From assembly GCA_900319235.1 (NCBI GenBank), contig ONNR01000025.1, forward strand, positions 1 to 51,493: DNA of 51,493 nt. The letters run 5' to 3'. Made by a program: the position numbers and the translations under genes. The first letter of the stretch is position 1; each line of letters begins with the position of its first letter. The notes beneath the pieces were generated by a model. It had not been told where the DNA came from. It saw only the letters and a program-made list of their open reading frames with translations, and did no database searches. Below, piece by piece: positions 35,735 to 44,974 of the stretch. The DNA comes from an uncultured Prevotellaceae bacterium (lineage in GTDB: Bacteria; Bacteroidota; Bacteroidia; Bacteroidales; UBA3663).

Positions 35735-38700
35735 ATGGAACAACTAAAGAAACTTTTTCTCAGTTCGTTGATTCTTCTGACAAGTACTATAATGTACGCG
35801 CAGAGTGAAATCAAGGGCACCGTCCTCGATGACCTGGGCGAAACAGTCATTGGTGCCACGGTATTGGAGAAAGGTACGACGAACGGTACGATTACCGATT
35901 TCGACGGAAACTTCTCCTTGAAGGTTGACGCCGGCAAGACGTTGGTTATCTCCTACGTGGGTTACAAGACAATCGAAGTACCTGCCCAGAACGGCATGAC
36001 CGTTACCCTTTCCGAAGACGCCGAGATGCTCGAGGAACTTGTGGTGACCGGTTATACCGTGCAGCGTAAGGCTGACTTGACGGGCGCCATCTCGATGGTC
36101 AGCGTCGATGAAATGTCGAAGCAAAACGAAAACAACCCGATGAAGGCCCTGCAAGGACGTGTACCAGGCATGAACATCTCAGCCGACGGTAATCCTTCGG
36201 GCGCTGCTACGGTTCGAATTCGTGGTGTCGGTACCCTTAACGACAACGACCCACTCTACATCATCGACGGTGTGCCCACCAAGGCTGGTATGCACGAATT
36301 GAACGGCAACGATATCGAGAGCATCCAGGTATTGAAGGATGCCGCTTCGGCCTCTATCTACGGTAGCCGCGCTGCCAACGGTGTCATCATCATCACCACC
36401 AAGAAAGGCAAGGACGGCAAGGTAAAGGTTAACTTCGACGGATCGTTGGCAACTTCATTCTACACCAACAAGATCGAAACCATGAATGCCAGCGAATGGG
36501 GTCGTGCCTATTGGCAGGCAAGTGTGAACGACGGTCTCAACCCAAGCAACAACAACCTTGGCTACAACTTCGATTGGGGCTACGACAAGATGGGCAACCC
36601 CGTCCTGAACAACATGACGATGAACATGTTCCTCGACGAGAACGCCAGTGTACGTGCCGGTGATACCGACTGGTTCGACGAAATCACACGCACGGGTGTC
36701 GTACAGAATTATAATGTATCGGTCAGCAACGGCTCCGACAAGGGCAGCTCGTTCTTCTCGATGGGTTACTACGACAACCAGGGCACCATCAAGGACAGCT
36801 ACTTCAACCGCTTCTCCGGTCGTGCCAACAACGACTTCAAGCTCTACGACGGCAAGGTTGTGATTGGTGAGAACTTCTCGATCAACCGCACCAAGGGTGT
36901 CGATGCTCCTGGCGGCGTGCTCGAACACGCACTTGAGTTCAACCCCAACTTCCCCATCTATGCCGAAAACGGCAAGTATGCACAGGCCCTCGGCGCTTAT
37001 TCCGAGCGCGAGAACCCACTCAGCATGATTGACAACACGAAGGACAACGTCTACACCCAGTGGCGTATGTTCGGCGACGCTCATGCCAGCATCACTCCTT
37101 TCAAGAACTTCACCATCCGCACCACCTTGGGTATGGATTACACCCAGAAGGAGCAGCGCTTCTTCACCTATCCTATTGCCAATGGTAAGGTGATGCGCAC
37201 CGACTCGGCTGTTGAATCGAAGCAGGAGCACACAATGCGCTGGACATGGAACGCCATCGCAACCTATAATCTCGAAATCGGTCGTCATCGTGCCGACGCC
37301 ATGATCGGTACCGAGGTCAACCGCCAGGATTACAAGATGAGCAGCGCCAAGCGCTACGAGCTCGCCATTCTGAACACCGACTACATGTGGCCATCGGCTG
37401 GTGCAGGTCGTCAGTTGGCAGAAGGCTTTGGCGAAGGATTCAGCCTTGTTTCCTACTTCGGCAAGGTCAACTATACATATAATGAAAAATATCTCGCATC
37501 GTTCACCATTCGTCGAGATGGTTCGAGCCGCTTCGGTTCCCAGAACCAGTACGGTATCTTCCCATCCGTTTCGGCAGGTTGGCGTATCTCCGAGGAGAAG
37601 TTCATGGAGCCCACTCGTGGATGGCTTGACAACTTGAAGATCCGTTACTCCTGGGGACAGACAGGTAACCAGGAAATCTCCAACACCGCACGCTATACTC
37701 TCTACAAGTCGGTCGTTTCGACAGGTCTTTGGGGCAGTGGCCAGGCAGGTACCAGCTACGACATCTCAGGTATCAACGGTGGATATGACCTCGCCAATGG
37801 TTATGTTCGCAACCAGCGCGGCAACGACGAAATCAAGTGGGAGACCACAACGCAGCACAACGTCGGTATCGACTACTCGATGTTCCATAACGAAATCTAC
37901 GGCAGCTTCGACTGGTTCAACAAGAAGACCACCGACATCCTCCTCTTCATGGAAGGCATTGCAGCCATGGGCGAAGGCTCAGGACAGTGGATCAACGCAG
38001 GCGAAATGAAGAACAACGGTTGGGAATTCAGCCTTGGCTATCGTCACAACCTGAAGAACGGCTTCTCCTGGGACATCAACGGCAACGTCAGCCAGTACAT
38101 CAACGAGATCACCAAGCTTCCTGAGACAGTTGCAGCCAATGGCAAGTACGGTGGCAATGGTGTGAAGAGCGTAGTTGGTCACCCGATGTTCTCACAGGTA
38201 GGTTACATCTACGATGGCATCTTCAAGAGCCAGGAGGAGATTTACAATCACGCTACTCAGGAAGGCGCAGGCCTCGGCCGCATCCGCTATAAGGATCTGA
38301 ATGGCGATGGCCGCATCACCGAGGAGGACCAGGATTGGATCTACGACCCGACACCAGCATTCACCTGGGGCTTGAACATCTACCTGCAGTACAAGAACTG
38401 GGATATGACCATGTTCTGGCAGGGCGTTCAGGGAGTCGATGTCGATTGCCGTGGCTACAAGTCGCAAACCGACTTCTGGGCAAACTCAGCCATCAACGTA
38501 CCTTATCTTAATAAGGGTGTGCGTGCGCTTGATGCCTGGACACCAGCCAATCCCAACAGTGACATACCGGCACTCACCACTTCCGACACCAACAACGAAG
38601 GTCGTGTATCGTCCTACTTCATCGAGGACGGCAGCTACGTGAAGCTCCGCACCGTGCAGATCGGTTACAACCTCCCACAGAGCGTCAACGAGAAACTGCA

Positions 38701-38845
38701 TGTCGATCGCATCCGTTTCTATGCATCTGCCCAGAACCTGCTCACCATCAAGAGCAACAAGTTCACCGGTGCTGACCCCGAGAACCCTGGATTCAACTAT
38801 CCTATTCCTCTCAACCTAACATTTGGCCTCAATGTTTCATTCTAA
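35735..38845 (+). CDS. SusC-like TonB-dependent transporter (pair 3, fructan locus)
   Basis: This is a 1036-residue outer-membrane importer. The signal peptide ends MYA-QS at about residue 23. The carboxypeptidase-like domain is IKGTVLDDLGETVIGATVLE ... TDFDGNFSLKV. The consensus tail of that domain, EMLEELVVTGYTVQRKADLTG, is intact. The plug has LQGRVPGMNISADGNPSGAA, VRIRGVGTLNDNDPLYIIDG and SIQVLKDAASASIYGSRAANG. The barrel ends FGLNVSF. It opens the locus that carries GH32, so fructan-derived oligosaccharides are the inferred cargo. SusD follows after 18 bp. Confidence 0.95.
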   Translation: MEQLKKLFLSSLILLTSTIMYAQSEIKGTVLDDLGETVIGATVLEKGTTNGTITDFDGNFSLKVDAGKTLVISYVGYKTIEVPAQNGMTVTLSEDAEMLEELVVTGYTVQRKADLTGAISMVSVDEMSKQNENNPMKALQGRVPGMNISADGNPSGAATVRIRGVGTLNDNDPLYIIDGVPTKAGMHELNGNDIESIQVLKDAASASIYGSRAANGVIIITTKKGKDGKVKVNFDGSLATSFYTNKIETMNASEWGRAYWQASVNDGLNPSNNNLGYNFDWGYDKMGNPVLNNMTMNMFLDENASVRAGDTDWFDEITRTGVVQNYNVSVSNGSDKGSSFFSMGYYDNQGTIKDSYFNRFSGRANNDFKLYDGKVVIGENFSINRTKGVDAPGGVLEHALEFNPNFPIYAENGKYAQALGAYSERENPLSMIDNTKDNVYTQWRMFGDAHASITPFKNFTIRTTLGMDYTQKEQRFFTYPIANGKVMRTDSAVESKQEHTMRWTWNAIATYNLEIGRHRADAMIGTEVNRQDYKMSSAKRYELAILNTDYMWPSAGAGRQLAEGFGEGFSLVSYFGKVNYTYNEKYLASFTIRRDGSSRFGSQNQYGIFPSVSAGWRISEEKFMEPTRGWLDNLKIRYSWGQTGNQEISNTARYTLYKSVVSTGLWGSGQAGTSYDISGINGGYDLANGYVRNQRGNDEIKWETTTQHNVGIDYSMFHNEIYGSFDWFNKKTTDILLFMEGIAAMGEGSGQWINAGEMKNNGWEFSLGYRHNLKNGFSWDINGNVSQYINEITKLPETVAANGKYGGNGVKSVVGHPMFSQVGYIYDGIFKSQEEIYNHATQEGAGLGRIRYKDLNGDGRITEEDQDWIYDPTPAFTWGLNIYLQYKNWDMTMFWQGVQGVDVDCRGYKSQTDFWANSAINVPYLNKGVRALDAWTPANPNSDIPALTTSDTNNEGRVSSYFIEDGSYVKLRTVQIGYNLPQSVNEKLHVDRIRFYASAQNLLTIKSNKFTGADPENPGFNYPIPLNLTFGLNVSF

Positions 38846-38863
38846 ATAAACGATATCACGATT

Positions 38864-40603
38864 ATGAAAACGACATATAAACTTATTAGCGTAATCAGCA
38901 TAATCTTTGGTATGACGAGCTGTTCCGACTTCCTGGAGGAACAGGTGCCACAAGCCACGTTGACTCAGGACGAGGTAAAGAATCCTGAGTATGTCGACAA
39001 TGTGCTCATTTCGGCTTATGCAGGCCTCGTTACCATCGAGGATATGAATGCTTCCTTCTCGCTCTGGAACTACGACACCCGTTCGGACGACGCCTATGTA
39101 GGCGGTTCGGATTTCTCCGATGGCGAACCTTTCCACCGCTTGGAGAAGAGCACCGGTGTGATGACCACCGACTGGCCATTCAGCTCCATCTGGAACAAGT
39201 TCTACAACTATCTTTCGCGTGTCAGCCTTTCGCTCGACATCCTTGCAAGTGCCGATCAGGAGAGCCCCATCATCCAGGAGCGTACTGCTGAGATGAAGTT
39301 CCTCCGCGCCTATGGTCACTTCCAGTTGAAGCGTCTCTTCAAGAAGATTCCTTTCGTGAACAAGCCCAACATGCAGGAAGCCGACTACAACGCTCTCTCG
39401 AACACCGAATATACCAACGACGAAGGCTGGCAGCAGATCATCAACGATCTCCAGGATGCCTACGCCGTGCTCCCCGCTGTGCAAAGCGAAAAGGGTCGCC
39501 CCACCAAGGCTGCCTGTGCCGCTTTCCTCGCAAAGGTTTATCTCTACAAGGCTTATCATCAGGATGATGCCAACACCAACCAGGTGACTTCCGTAAGCTC
39601 CGAAGACCTGCAGAAGGTGGTTGAATACACCGCAGCTTCGCTCTACAACGGCTATGGCCTCGAACCCGACCTCCACAACAACTTCCGTCCCGAAGAGCAG
39701 TACGAAAACGGCAAGGAGAGCATCTGGGCCATCCAGTATTCACGCAACGACGGTACCGTCTATGGCAACCTCAACTTCTCCAACCGTCTGATCGTGCCCT
39801 GTATTCCAAAGGTTCACGACTCGGGTTGCGACTTCTACAAGCCATCCATCAACCTCGTGAATGCCTATCGCACCAACAGCAACGGTCTTCCAATGGCCAG
39901 CAGTGCCACAACAGATGACTACAAGGTTGGTTCCAATCAAACCGTCGATCCACGTCTCTTCGTAACCGTGGGCGTTCCCGGCACTCCCTACATGTTCAAC
40001 ACGAACTTCATGATGTCCGAGTCGAATGCATGGAGCCGCTCGGGTGGCACATTCGGTTACTTCGTATCGCTGAAGCAGAATGTCGATCCTGCACTCACCG
40101 ACATCTATCTCTACCTCTGTGACTCACAGTGGGCAAGTTCGATGAACCGCATCGTCTTCCGCTATGCCGACGTGCTCCTGATGCGTGCCGAAGCCCTTGC
40201 ACAACTCGGTCAGACATCCGAGGCCATCGCCCTCGTCAACCAGGTGCGCAAGCGTGCTGCCGATATGGCCAACGCCAGCGTCGTTTCCAACTACCCCAAC
40301 AAGTACGGCGTACACTATGCAGTAGGCATGTACAATGGTTCCTATTCGAAGGAGGAGGCTATGGAAATCGTGAAAACCGAGCGTCGTCTCGAATTGGCCA
40401 TGGAGAGCGAGCGTTTCTTCGACCTCGTACGCTGGGGTGACGCTGCCACCGTGCTCAATCGCTACTACTCGGAGGAAAGCCAGAAGATGATCTTCCTCGC
40501 AGGTTCACAATTCACGGCCAACAAGAACGAGTACCTTCCTGTACCTTGGGAGCAGATGGCTGCCTCCAACGGACACTATACGCAGAACTGCGGTCAGTGG
40601 TAA
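38864..40603 (+). CDS. SusD/RagB-like surface glycan-binding lipoprotein (pair 3)
   Basis: This is a 579-residue lipoprotein with lipobox GMTSC near residue 20 followed by SDFLEEQVPQATLTQDE. Standard SusD features are present: FLRAYGHFQLKRLFKKIPFV, FRYADVLLMRAEALAQLG, EAIALVNQVRKRA and VKTERRLELAMESERFFDLV. It is 18 bp after susC and forms the lid of that transporter. The following gap carries a 10-bp tandem repeat. Confidence 0.95.
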   Translation: MKTTYKLISVISIIFGMTSCSDFLEEQVPQATLTQDEVKNPEYVDNVLISAYAGLVTIEDMNASFSLWNYDTRSDDAYVGGSDFSDGEPFHRLEKSTGVMTTDWPFSSIWNKFYNYLSRVSLSLDILASADQESPIIQERTAEMKFLRAYGHFQLKRLFKKIPFVNKPNMQEADYNALSNTEYTNDEGWQQIINDLQDAYAVLPAVQSEKGRPTKAACAAFLAKVYLYKAYHQDDANTNQVTSVSSEDLQKVVEYTAASLYNGYGLEPDLHNNFRPEEQYENGKESIWAIQYSRNDGTVYGNLNFSNRLIVPCIPKVHDSGCDFYKPSINLVNAYRTNSNGLPMASSATTDDYKVGSNQTVDPRLFVTVGVPGTPYMFNTNFMMSESNAWSRSGGTFGYFVSLKQNVDPALTDIYLYLCDSQWASSMNRIVFRYADVLLMRAEALAQLGQTSEAIALVNQVRKRAADMANASVVSNYPNKYGVHYAVGMYNGSYSKEEAMEIVKTERRLELAMESERFFDLVRWGDAATVLNRYYSEESQKMIFLAGSQFTANKNEYLPVPWEQMAASNGHYTQNCGQW

Positions 40604-40605
40604 CT

Positions 40606-40665
40606 TTTCAGAACCATTCTGAACCCTTCTGAACCCTTCAGAACCTTTCAGAACCCTTCAGAACG
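40606..40665. repeat. Six-unit 10-bp tandem repeat (NTTCWGAACC)
   Basis: After the susD stop, six units with a 10-bp period are seen: TTTCAGAACC, ATTCTGAACC, CTTCTGAACC, CTTCAGAACC, TTTCAGAACC, CTTCAGAACG. The array ends in AACGTCTCTTAACCC, which resembles the AACGTCC lead-in of the AATATCCCTT arrays elsewhere in the window. No terminator is visible, and transcription probably continues. Confidence 0.85.
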
Positions 40666-40692
40666 TCTCTTAACCCTAATAAATAAAAGAAT

Positions 40693-42084
40693 ATGAAAAT
40701 CCAACATTATATCATCTGCCTCTGCACATTCCTTGCCCTTGGATTCGTCTCCTGTTCCGAGGACAACACGGGCAGCATCGACGTCAGCGGTTCGTGCCTC
40801 GTTGAGCAGTTCCAGCTCAATGGTCAGTATGAAGGCATTATCAACACCGAGAAGCGCCTTGTCAAGGTAAAGGTGCCCGAGACCTTCGACCGCAAGAGCG
40901 ATATGGAGATCACAGCCCTTCGCATTTCCGAAGGTGCACAATCCAACCTCAAGGTGGGTGACCACCTCAACTTCGACGGCGACCGTTCGCTGCACATCAT
41001 GAATGGCGACCTCGTGATGGATTATCAGATTGCTGTTCGCAACGACGAAGCCCTCCTCACCCTCTTTATCCTCGAAGGCGTGAAGGGTGCCATCAACCAG
41101 CAGGACAAGACCGTCACCGTAAGTGTCATGGCCAACAGCGGCATCGACCTCACCAATGCCACCTTCGAAGTGGAGTGCAGCGAAGATGCAACCTGCTCGC
41201 CAGCCAGCGGAACCAAGGGTAACTTCACCGAGCCCTTCCAGCTCACGCTCAACGACAACACGGCCACCAACGTCTATACCGTCTATGTAACCCTCATCGA
41301 CGAACCCGTAGCACTCTTCGTGGGCGAAGCCGAGAACATCGAGCTCCTTAACGACGAGGAGAAGGCAGCAGCCAAGTGGCTCACCGGCAACATCACAAGC
41401 GCAGCTTATGCTTCGTGGAGCGACGTGGCAAGTGGCAACATCTCACTCAACAAGTGCAAGCTCATCTTCTACCATCGTCATTGCCCATCGTTCGGCAACT
41501 ACAACGGCTTTGCCGAGGCTGAGACAGGTGCCATGACTGCACTTGCTCGCATGAAGGAATTCTGGCAGAATGGCGGCGCATTCGTACTGGGTCGTTCGGC
41601 TGTCAACTATGCTATCGCTCTTGGTGCAATGCCTGAGGACGCTTATCCGAACAACGTTTGGGGCGGCGGTGGCGGCGAAGGCTCCGACCTCATGGGTGAC
41701 GATCCATGGCACTTCTATGCCTACGACATCACGCATCCATTGTGGAATGGCCTCAAGACCTATCCAGGTGCTCCCGACAATGCCGTTTACACGCTCGATA
41801 AGGACTACACCATCTGCAACACTACCTCGCAGTATGGCTTCTGGGATACCTATGGCGGCGGCAAGGATGCCTTCGAGGCAAAGACCGGCGGTCGTGCCCT
41901 CGGTGGCGACAACAGCGTCTCCTCTTGGGAACTCAAGGGTGCCAGCGGCGAATTTGGCCATGGCGGCGTCATCTGCTTCGGTTCAGGTCTCTTCGACTGG
42001 AACTCGCCAACACCATACACGTCCAACTACCACGACAACATGGGTAAGATCATGCTCAATGCTTTTGATTATTTAACCAAGTAA
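40693..42084 (+). CDS. DUF4960-like surface glycan-binding lipoprotein
   Basis: This is a 463-residue lipoprotein with lipobox GFVSC near residue 20. Residues about 25-205 hold two immunoglobulin-like segments (VEQFQLNGQYEGIINTEKRL; EALLTLFILEGVKGAINQQDKT). From about residue 212 a GATase/flavodoxin-like domain follows (ALFVGEAENIELLNDEEKAA, LIFYHRHCPSFGNY, GAFVLGRSAVNYAIALG, GVICFGSGLFDW), which I recognise as DUF4960-like. The position after SusD and before GH32 corresponds to the SusE/SGBP slot of fructan loci, so a role in holding polysaccharide at the surface is inferred. No catalytic activity is claimed. Confidence 0.65.
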   Translation: MKIQHYIICLCTFLALGFVSCSEDNTGSIDVSGSCLVEQFQLNGQYEGIINTEKRLVKVKVPETFDRKSDMEITALRISEGAQSNLKVGDHLNFDGDRSLHIMNGDLVMDYQIAVRNDEALLTLFILEGVKGAINQQDKTVTVSVMANSGIDLTNATFEVECSEDATCSPASGTKGNFTEPFQLTLNDNTATNVYTVYVTLIDEPVALFVGEAENIELLNDEEKAAAKWLTGNITSAAYASWSDVASGNISLNKCKLIFYHRHCPSFGNYNGFAEAETGAMTALARMKEFWQNGGAFVLGRSAVNYAIALGAMPEDAYPNNVWGGGGGEGSDLMGDDPWHFYAYDITHPLWNGLKTYPGAPDNAVYTLDKDYTICNTTSQYGFWDTYGGGKDAFEAKTGGRALGGDNSVSSWELKGASGEFGHGGVICFGSGLFDWNSPTPYTSNYHDNMGKIMLNAFDYLTK

Positions 42085-42097
42085 AAACTAACAAGTT

Positions 42098-43696
42098 ATG
42101 AAGACAATGATATATTCATCATTCGCAGTTATTCTTTCAGCATTGATGCTGACGGCTTGCAGTGACGAAAAGTTCGATGGCGATCCTGCAAGGGATTGGG
42201 AGGGCAGCACTACCTTCTTCGCTCCCACCGACGACGCAGGCTTCAACACCTACTATAAGCCAGCCATCGGACGCGTTGGCGACCCCATGCCTTTCTTCGA
42301 CCCAAAGGCAGGCGACTTCAAGGTGCTCTACCTGCAGGAGTTCGACAACAATATGAGCCATCGCTTCCACCCCATCTGGGCAGTTTCGACTGTCGATGGT
42401 GCCAACTATGAGTCCTTGGGCGAAATCCTCCCCTACGGCAGCAACGACTACGCACAGGATGCCGCCCTCGGCACCGGCTGCTGCTTCTGGAAGGACGGCA
42501 CCTACTACATCTACTACACCGGCCACAACGGCAACTGCAAGTACCGCGAGGTGGTGATGCGTGCCACATCCACCGACTTCAAGACCTGGACGAAGGACGA
42601 ACTCTGGCAGATCAATGGTCCTCAATTCGGCTATTCTTCCAACGACTTCCGCGACCCGCAGATCTTCGTTGCCGAAGACGGTCTCTTCCACATGGTTATC
42701 GCCACCTATCCCGAATGGGGTGGCGACCCATGCTTCGCAGAGTTCAAGTCGAACGACATGAAGAACTGGGAGCACGTAGGACGCATCAGGATGATCTGGG
42801 ACCGTATGCTCGAGTGCCCCGACATCTTCAAGCTGGGCGACTACTGGTACTGCGTATATAGCGAAAGCGTTCGCACAAGCTGGAGCCGCAAGGTGAAGTA
42901 TATGGTGGCTCCCACCTACGAGGAGTTGAAGAACTGCTTCAACGATGGTCCTAAATGGCCAGCCGATGGTCACGAGGGCATCCTCGACACCCGCGCCTTC
43001 TATGCCGGTAAGACTGCTTCGAACGGCACCGACCGCTATATCTGGGGTTGGAGTCCATTCCGTTCGGGTGCCGATGTTCACGAGAAGAACATCAGCGTCG
43101 GCGGTGGCGATGGCAACGAGCCCAACTGGTCGGGCACACTGGTTTGCCACAAGCTCATCCAGCACGCCAACGGCATTCTTACCCTCGGCGCTGTGCCTGC
43201 AATGGCTGCAAAGTACAACAACGCTGTGAATGTCAACGTGATGGCTTCCAACGGCTACAACAATGGCACCCTCTCGGGCAACGATGCCTACGTGCTCTTC
43301 AACCGCCTGGGCACCTGCAACCACATCTCGTTCACCGTAAAGACCTCCAACAACTGGGACAAGTTCGGCGTATCGTTCGTGCGTGGCACCGATTCGAACA
43401 AGTACTACACGATGGTGGTCAATCCTGAGGACGAAAATCACCGCAAGGTGAACTTCGAGCAGGAAGGTCCCGAAGGCAAGGGCTTTGTCGATGGCATCGA
43501 CGGATACTGGTTCGAGCGTCCAGCCGACAATACCTATAACATCGACATCTACACCGACAACTCCGTCATTGTGATGTACATCAACGATAACTGCTGCTAC
43601 ACACAGCGTATCTATGGCATACAGAAGAACTGCTGGAGCATCAACAACTACGGTGGCTCGGTAACAGTCAGCGATGTGAAAGTTAGTCAGCAATAA
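42098..43696 (+). CDS. GH32-family fructan hydrolase lipoprotein
   Basis: This is a 532-residue lipoprotein with lipobox LMLTAC (Cys21), so it is likely surface exposed. The five-bladed propeller motifs of GH32 are visible: the nucleophile block reads VGDPMPFFDP with Asp62 (in place of the classic WMNDPNG), the transition-state stabiliser block is DFRDPQIF with Asp186, and the acid/base block is ECPDIF with Glu239. The C-terminal 150 residues form a beta-sandwich (VLFNRLGTCNHISFTVKTSN, VTVSDVKVSQ). It should release fructose or fructo-oligosaccharides from levan, inulin or a related fructan; endo or exo action cannot be decided. It lies 13 bp after the DUF4960-like gene. Confidence 0.82.
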   Translation: MKTMIYSSFAVILSALMLTACSDEKFDGDPARDWEGSTTFFAPTDDAGFNTYYKPAIGRVGDPMPFFDPKAGDFKVLYLQEFDNNMSHRFHPIWAVSTVDGANYESLGEILPYGSNDYAQDAALGTGCCFWKDGTYYIYYTGHNGNCKYREVVMRATSTDFKTWTKDELWQINGPQFGYSSNDFRDPQIFVAEDGLFHMVIATYPEWGGDPCFAEFKSNDMKNWEHVGRIRMIWDRMLECPDIFKLGDYWYCVYSESVRTSWSRKVKYMVAPTYEELKNCFNDGPKWPADGHEGILDTRAFYAGKTASNGTDRYIWGWSPFRSGADVHEKNISVGGGDGNEPNWSGTLVCHKLIQHANGILTLGAVPAMAAKYNNAVNVNVMASNGYNNGTLSGNDAYVLFNRLGTCNHISFTVKTSNNWDKFGVSFVRGTDSNKYYTMVVNPEDENHRKVNFEQEGPEGKGFVDGIDGYWFERPADNTYNIDIYTDNSVIVMYINDNCCYTQRIYGIQKNCWSINNYGGSVTVSDVKVSQQ

Positions 43697-43712
43697 TTTA
43701 AACGTAAAAACG

Positions 43713-44663
43713 ATGAAAAAGACAATCTTTTTGGCATTGGCATTTGCCGCAACAGTATGCAATGCCCAAACCGTGCTTTGGGACGGTGAAGACGAATCAA
43801 TCACCTCACGCAATGAATTCGGCGGATGGTGGGATCGTGGAAATCCATCGCTGGTCGATAATCCCGAAACCGACGGCATCAACCCATCGGCCAAGTGCCT
43901 GAAGTTCACGATGACAGGCAACGACTTCGGACAGAAGCATCTGGCTTGTCCCTTCCGCGACTGGATGACACCCAACCTCGACGGCGCTCGTCGTGTGTCG
44001 CTGATGATTCGCAAGGCACAGAATGACAACGTAATGGTCGAACTGTCCGACCCGACCAACGGGGTAGATAACTACTGGGAAAAGACCGCAGCTTGGTATG
44101 GAAGCGAAGGCAAGTGGCAGAAAATAGTGCTAGACTTTTCGACCAACGCCAACCTGAACGACTTCCCGGGCGTGATGGCCATCACCGCACAGACTGGTGA
44201 CGTCACTGAGCCTCAGGACGTTTGGGTGGACAATCTGGTCATCGAAGAACCCGCCAAGGTGGATGGTGTAAAGCTCACCGACCTTGCCGATGGCTCACTT
44301 TCAGGCGAGGTGAAGGTGACAGGTTCGCTGCTGCACGGCGATTGCCAGAACACCAATGGCGACTGGTTCCGAGTTGATTTCGACGATTTTGCCCTGCTTC
44401 TCGCCAAGCTCTCTGCCGATGTCTCTGTGCTCGACCTGAGGGAGGTGACACTCATGAACCCCTATTGGGATCAGATTCAGGAGAAGTGTCCCGGCATCGT
44501 CATCCGTCTGAAAGATGGCGACATCATGGGCATCGTCAATATTGCAAGTGAAATGCAGCTACCTGGCAACGCCTTGAGCTACGACCTCTTTGGCCGTCGC
44601 ATCCAGCATCCCGCTGTTGGTCAGCTCTTCATCCGCAATGGCAAAAAGATGATCGAAAGATAA
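43713..44663 (+). CDS. Secreted carbohydrate-binding-like protein with sorting-type tail
   Basis: This is a 316-residue exported protein with a signal peptide ending near residue 18 (VCNAQT). Residues about 20-185 look like a jelly-roll binding module (VLWDGEDESITSRNEFGGWW, CLKFTMTGNDFGQKHL, DVWVDNLVIEE). A second segment of unknown fold follows. The tail reads LSYDLFGRRIQHPAVGQLFI and ends GKKMIER. It lies 16 bp after the GH32 gene and ends the locus before a strong terminator. A secreted fructan-binding accessory protein is plausible but not shown. Confidence 0.65.
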   Translation: MKKTIFLALAFAATVCNAQTVLWDGEDESITSRNEFGGWWDRGNPSLVDNPETDGINPSAKCLKFTMTGNDFGQKHLACPFRDWMTPNLDGARRVSLMIRKAQNDNVMVELSDPTNGVDNYWEKTAAWYGSEGKWQKIVLDFSTNANLNDFPGVMAITAQTGDVTEPQDVWVDNLVIEEPAKVDGVKLTDLADGSLSGEVKVTGSLLHGDCQNTNGDWFRVDFDDFALLLAKLSADVSVLDLREVTLMNPYWDQIQEKCPGIVIRLKDGDIMGIVNIASEMQLPGNALSYDLFGRRIQHPAVGQLFIRNGKKMIER

Positions 44664-44741
44664 ATCGATTATCTGCAAGATAAACAATATGTTTATTTAC
44701 CATTTATCCTTATTGTAACATTTAAAGATGTATGACAATGC

Positions 44742-44782
44742 CCCAGGGTGACTGTCGAAGAGATAGACACCCTGGGATTTTT
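44742..44782 (+). terminator. Rho-independent terminator of the fructan locus
   Basis: CCCAGGGTG at 44742-44750 pairs perfectly with CACCCTGGG at 44768-44776. It is followed by ATTTTTT. This is the clearest intrinsic terminator in the window, 78 bp after the last gene of the locus. Confidence 0.9.
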
Positions 44783-44802
44783 TAATATTTTGTCCAAATC
44801 TA

Positions 44803-44833
44803 TTGCAAAATAATAAATTATTCCCTATCTTTG
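44803..44833 (+). promoter_or_regulatory. Promoter driving the inverted-repeat element
   Basis: TTG at 44803-44805 and TATCTTTG at 44826-44833 are 20 bp apart, an excellent Bacteroidetes promoter. It reads into the small ORF at 44882 and the hairpin-rich stretch, and further into the Sel1-repeat gene at 45224. Confidence 0.75.
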
Positions 44834-44881
44834 CAGCGTCCATTTCGCTTCTTCAAAAGAATTGACATAAAGGAGGTGAAA

Positions 44882-44974
44882 ATGGCAGCGGCACAGGCAT
44901 CAATAGCCGTGCCATCTGCCGGAAAATGTGCTGCCCCAATGGCAGCAGAAAATTGCTTGCGCAGAAAATCATAG
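44882..44974 (+). CDS. Possible 30-residue peptide ORF with strong Shine-Dalgarno
   Basis: AAAGGAGGTG ends a few bases before the ATG at 44882, a near-perfect Shine-Dalgarno, which is unusual for this phylum. The reading is MAAAQASIAVPSAGKCAAPM followed by AAENCLRRKS and a stop at 44972-44974. It starts 49 bases after a strong -7 box. The peptide resembles nothing I know and lies within an inverted repeat, so it may be a leader peptide or a chance reading of a structured RNA. Confidence 0.35.
   Translation: MAAAQASIAVPSAGKCAAPMAAENCLRRKS

Noticed and set aside
42137..44059. 640-codon open frame on the minus strand
   Set aside because: It covers the GH32 gene and its neighbour in antisense, has no domain or signal peptide, and is explained by codon bias of the sense genes.
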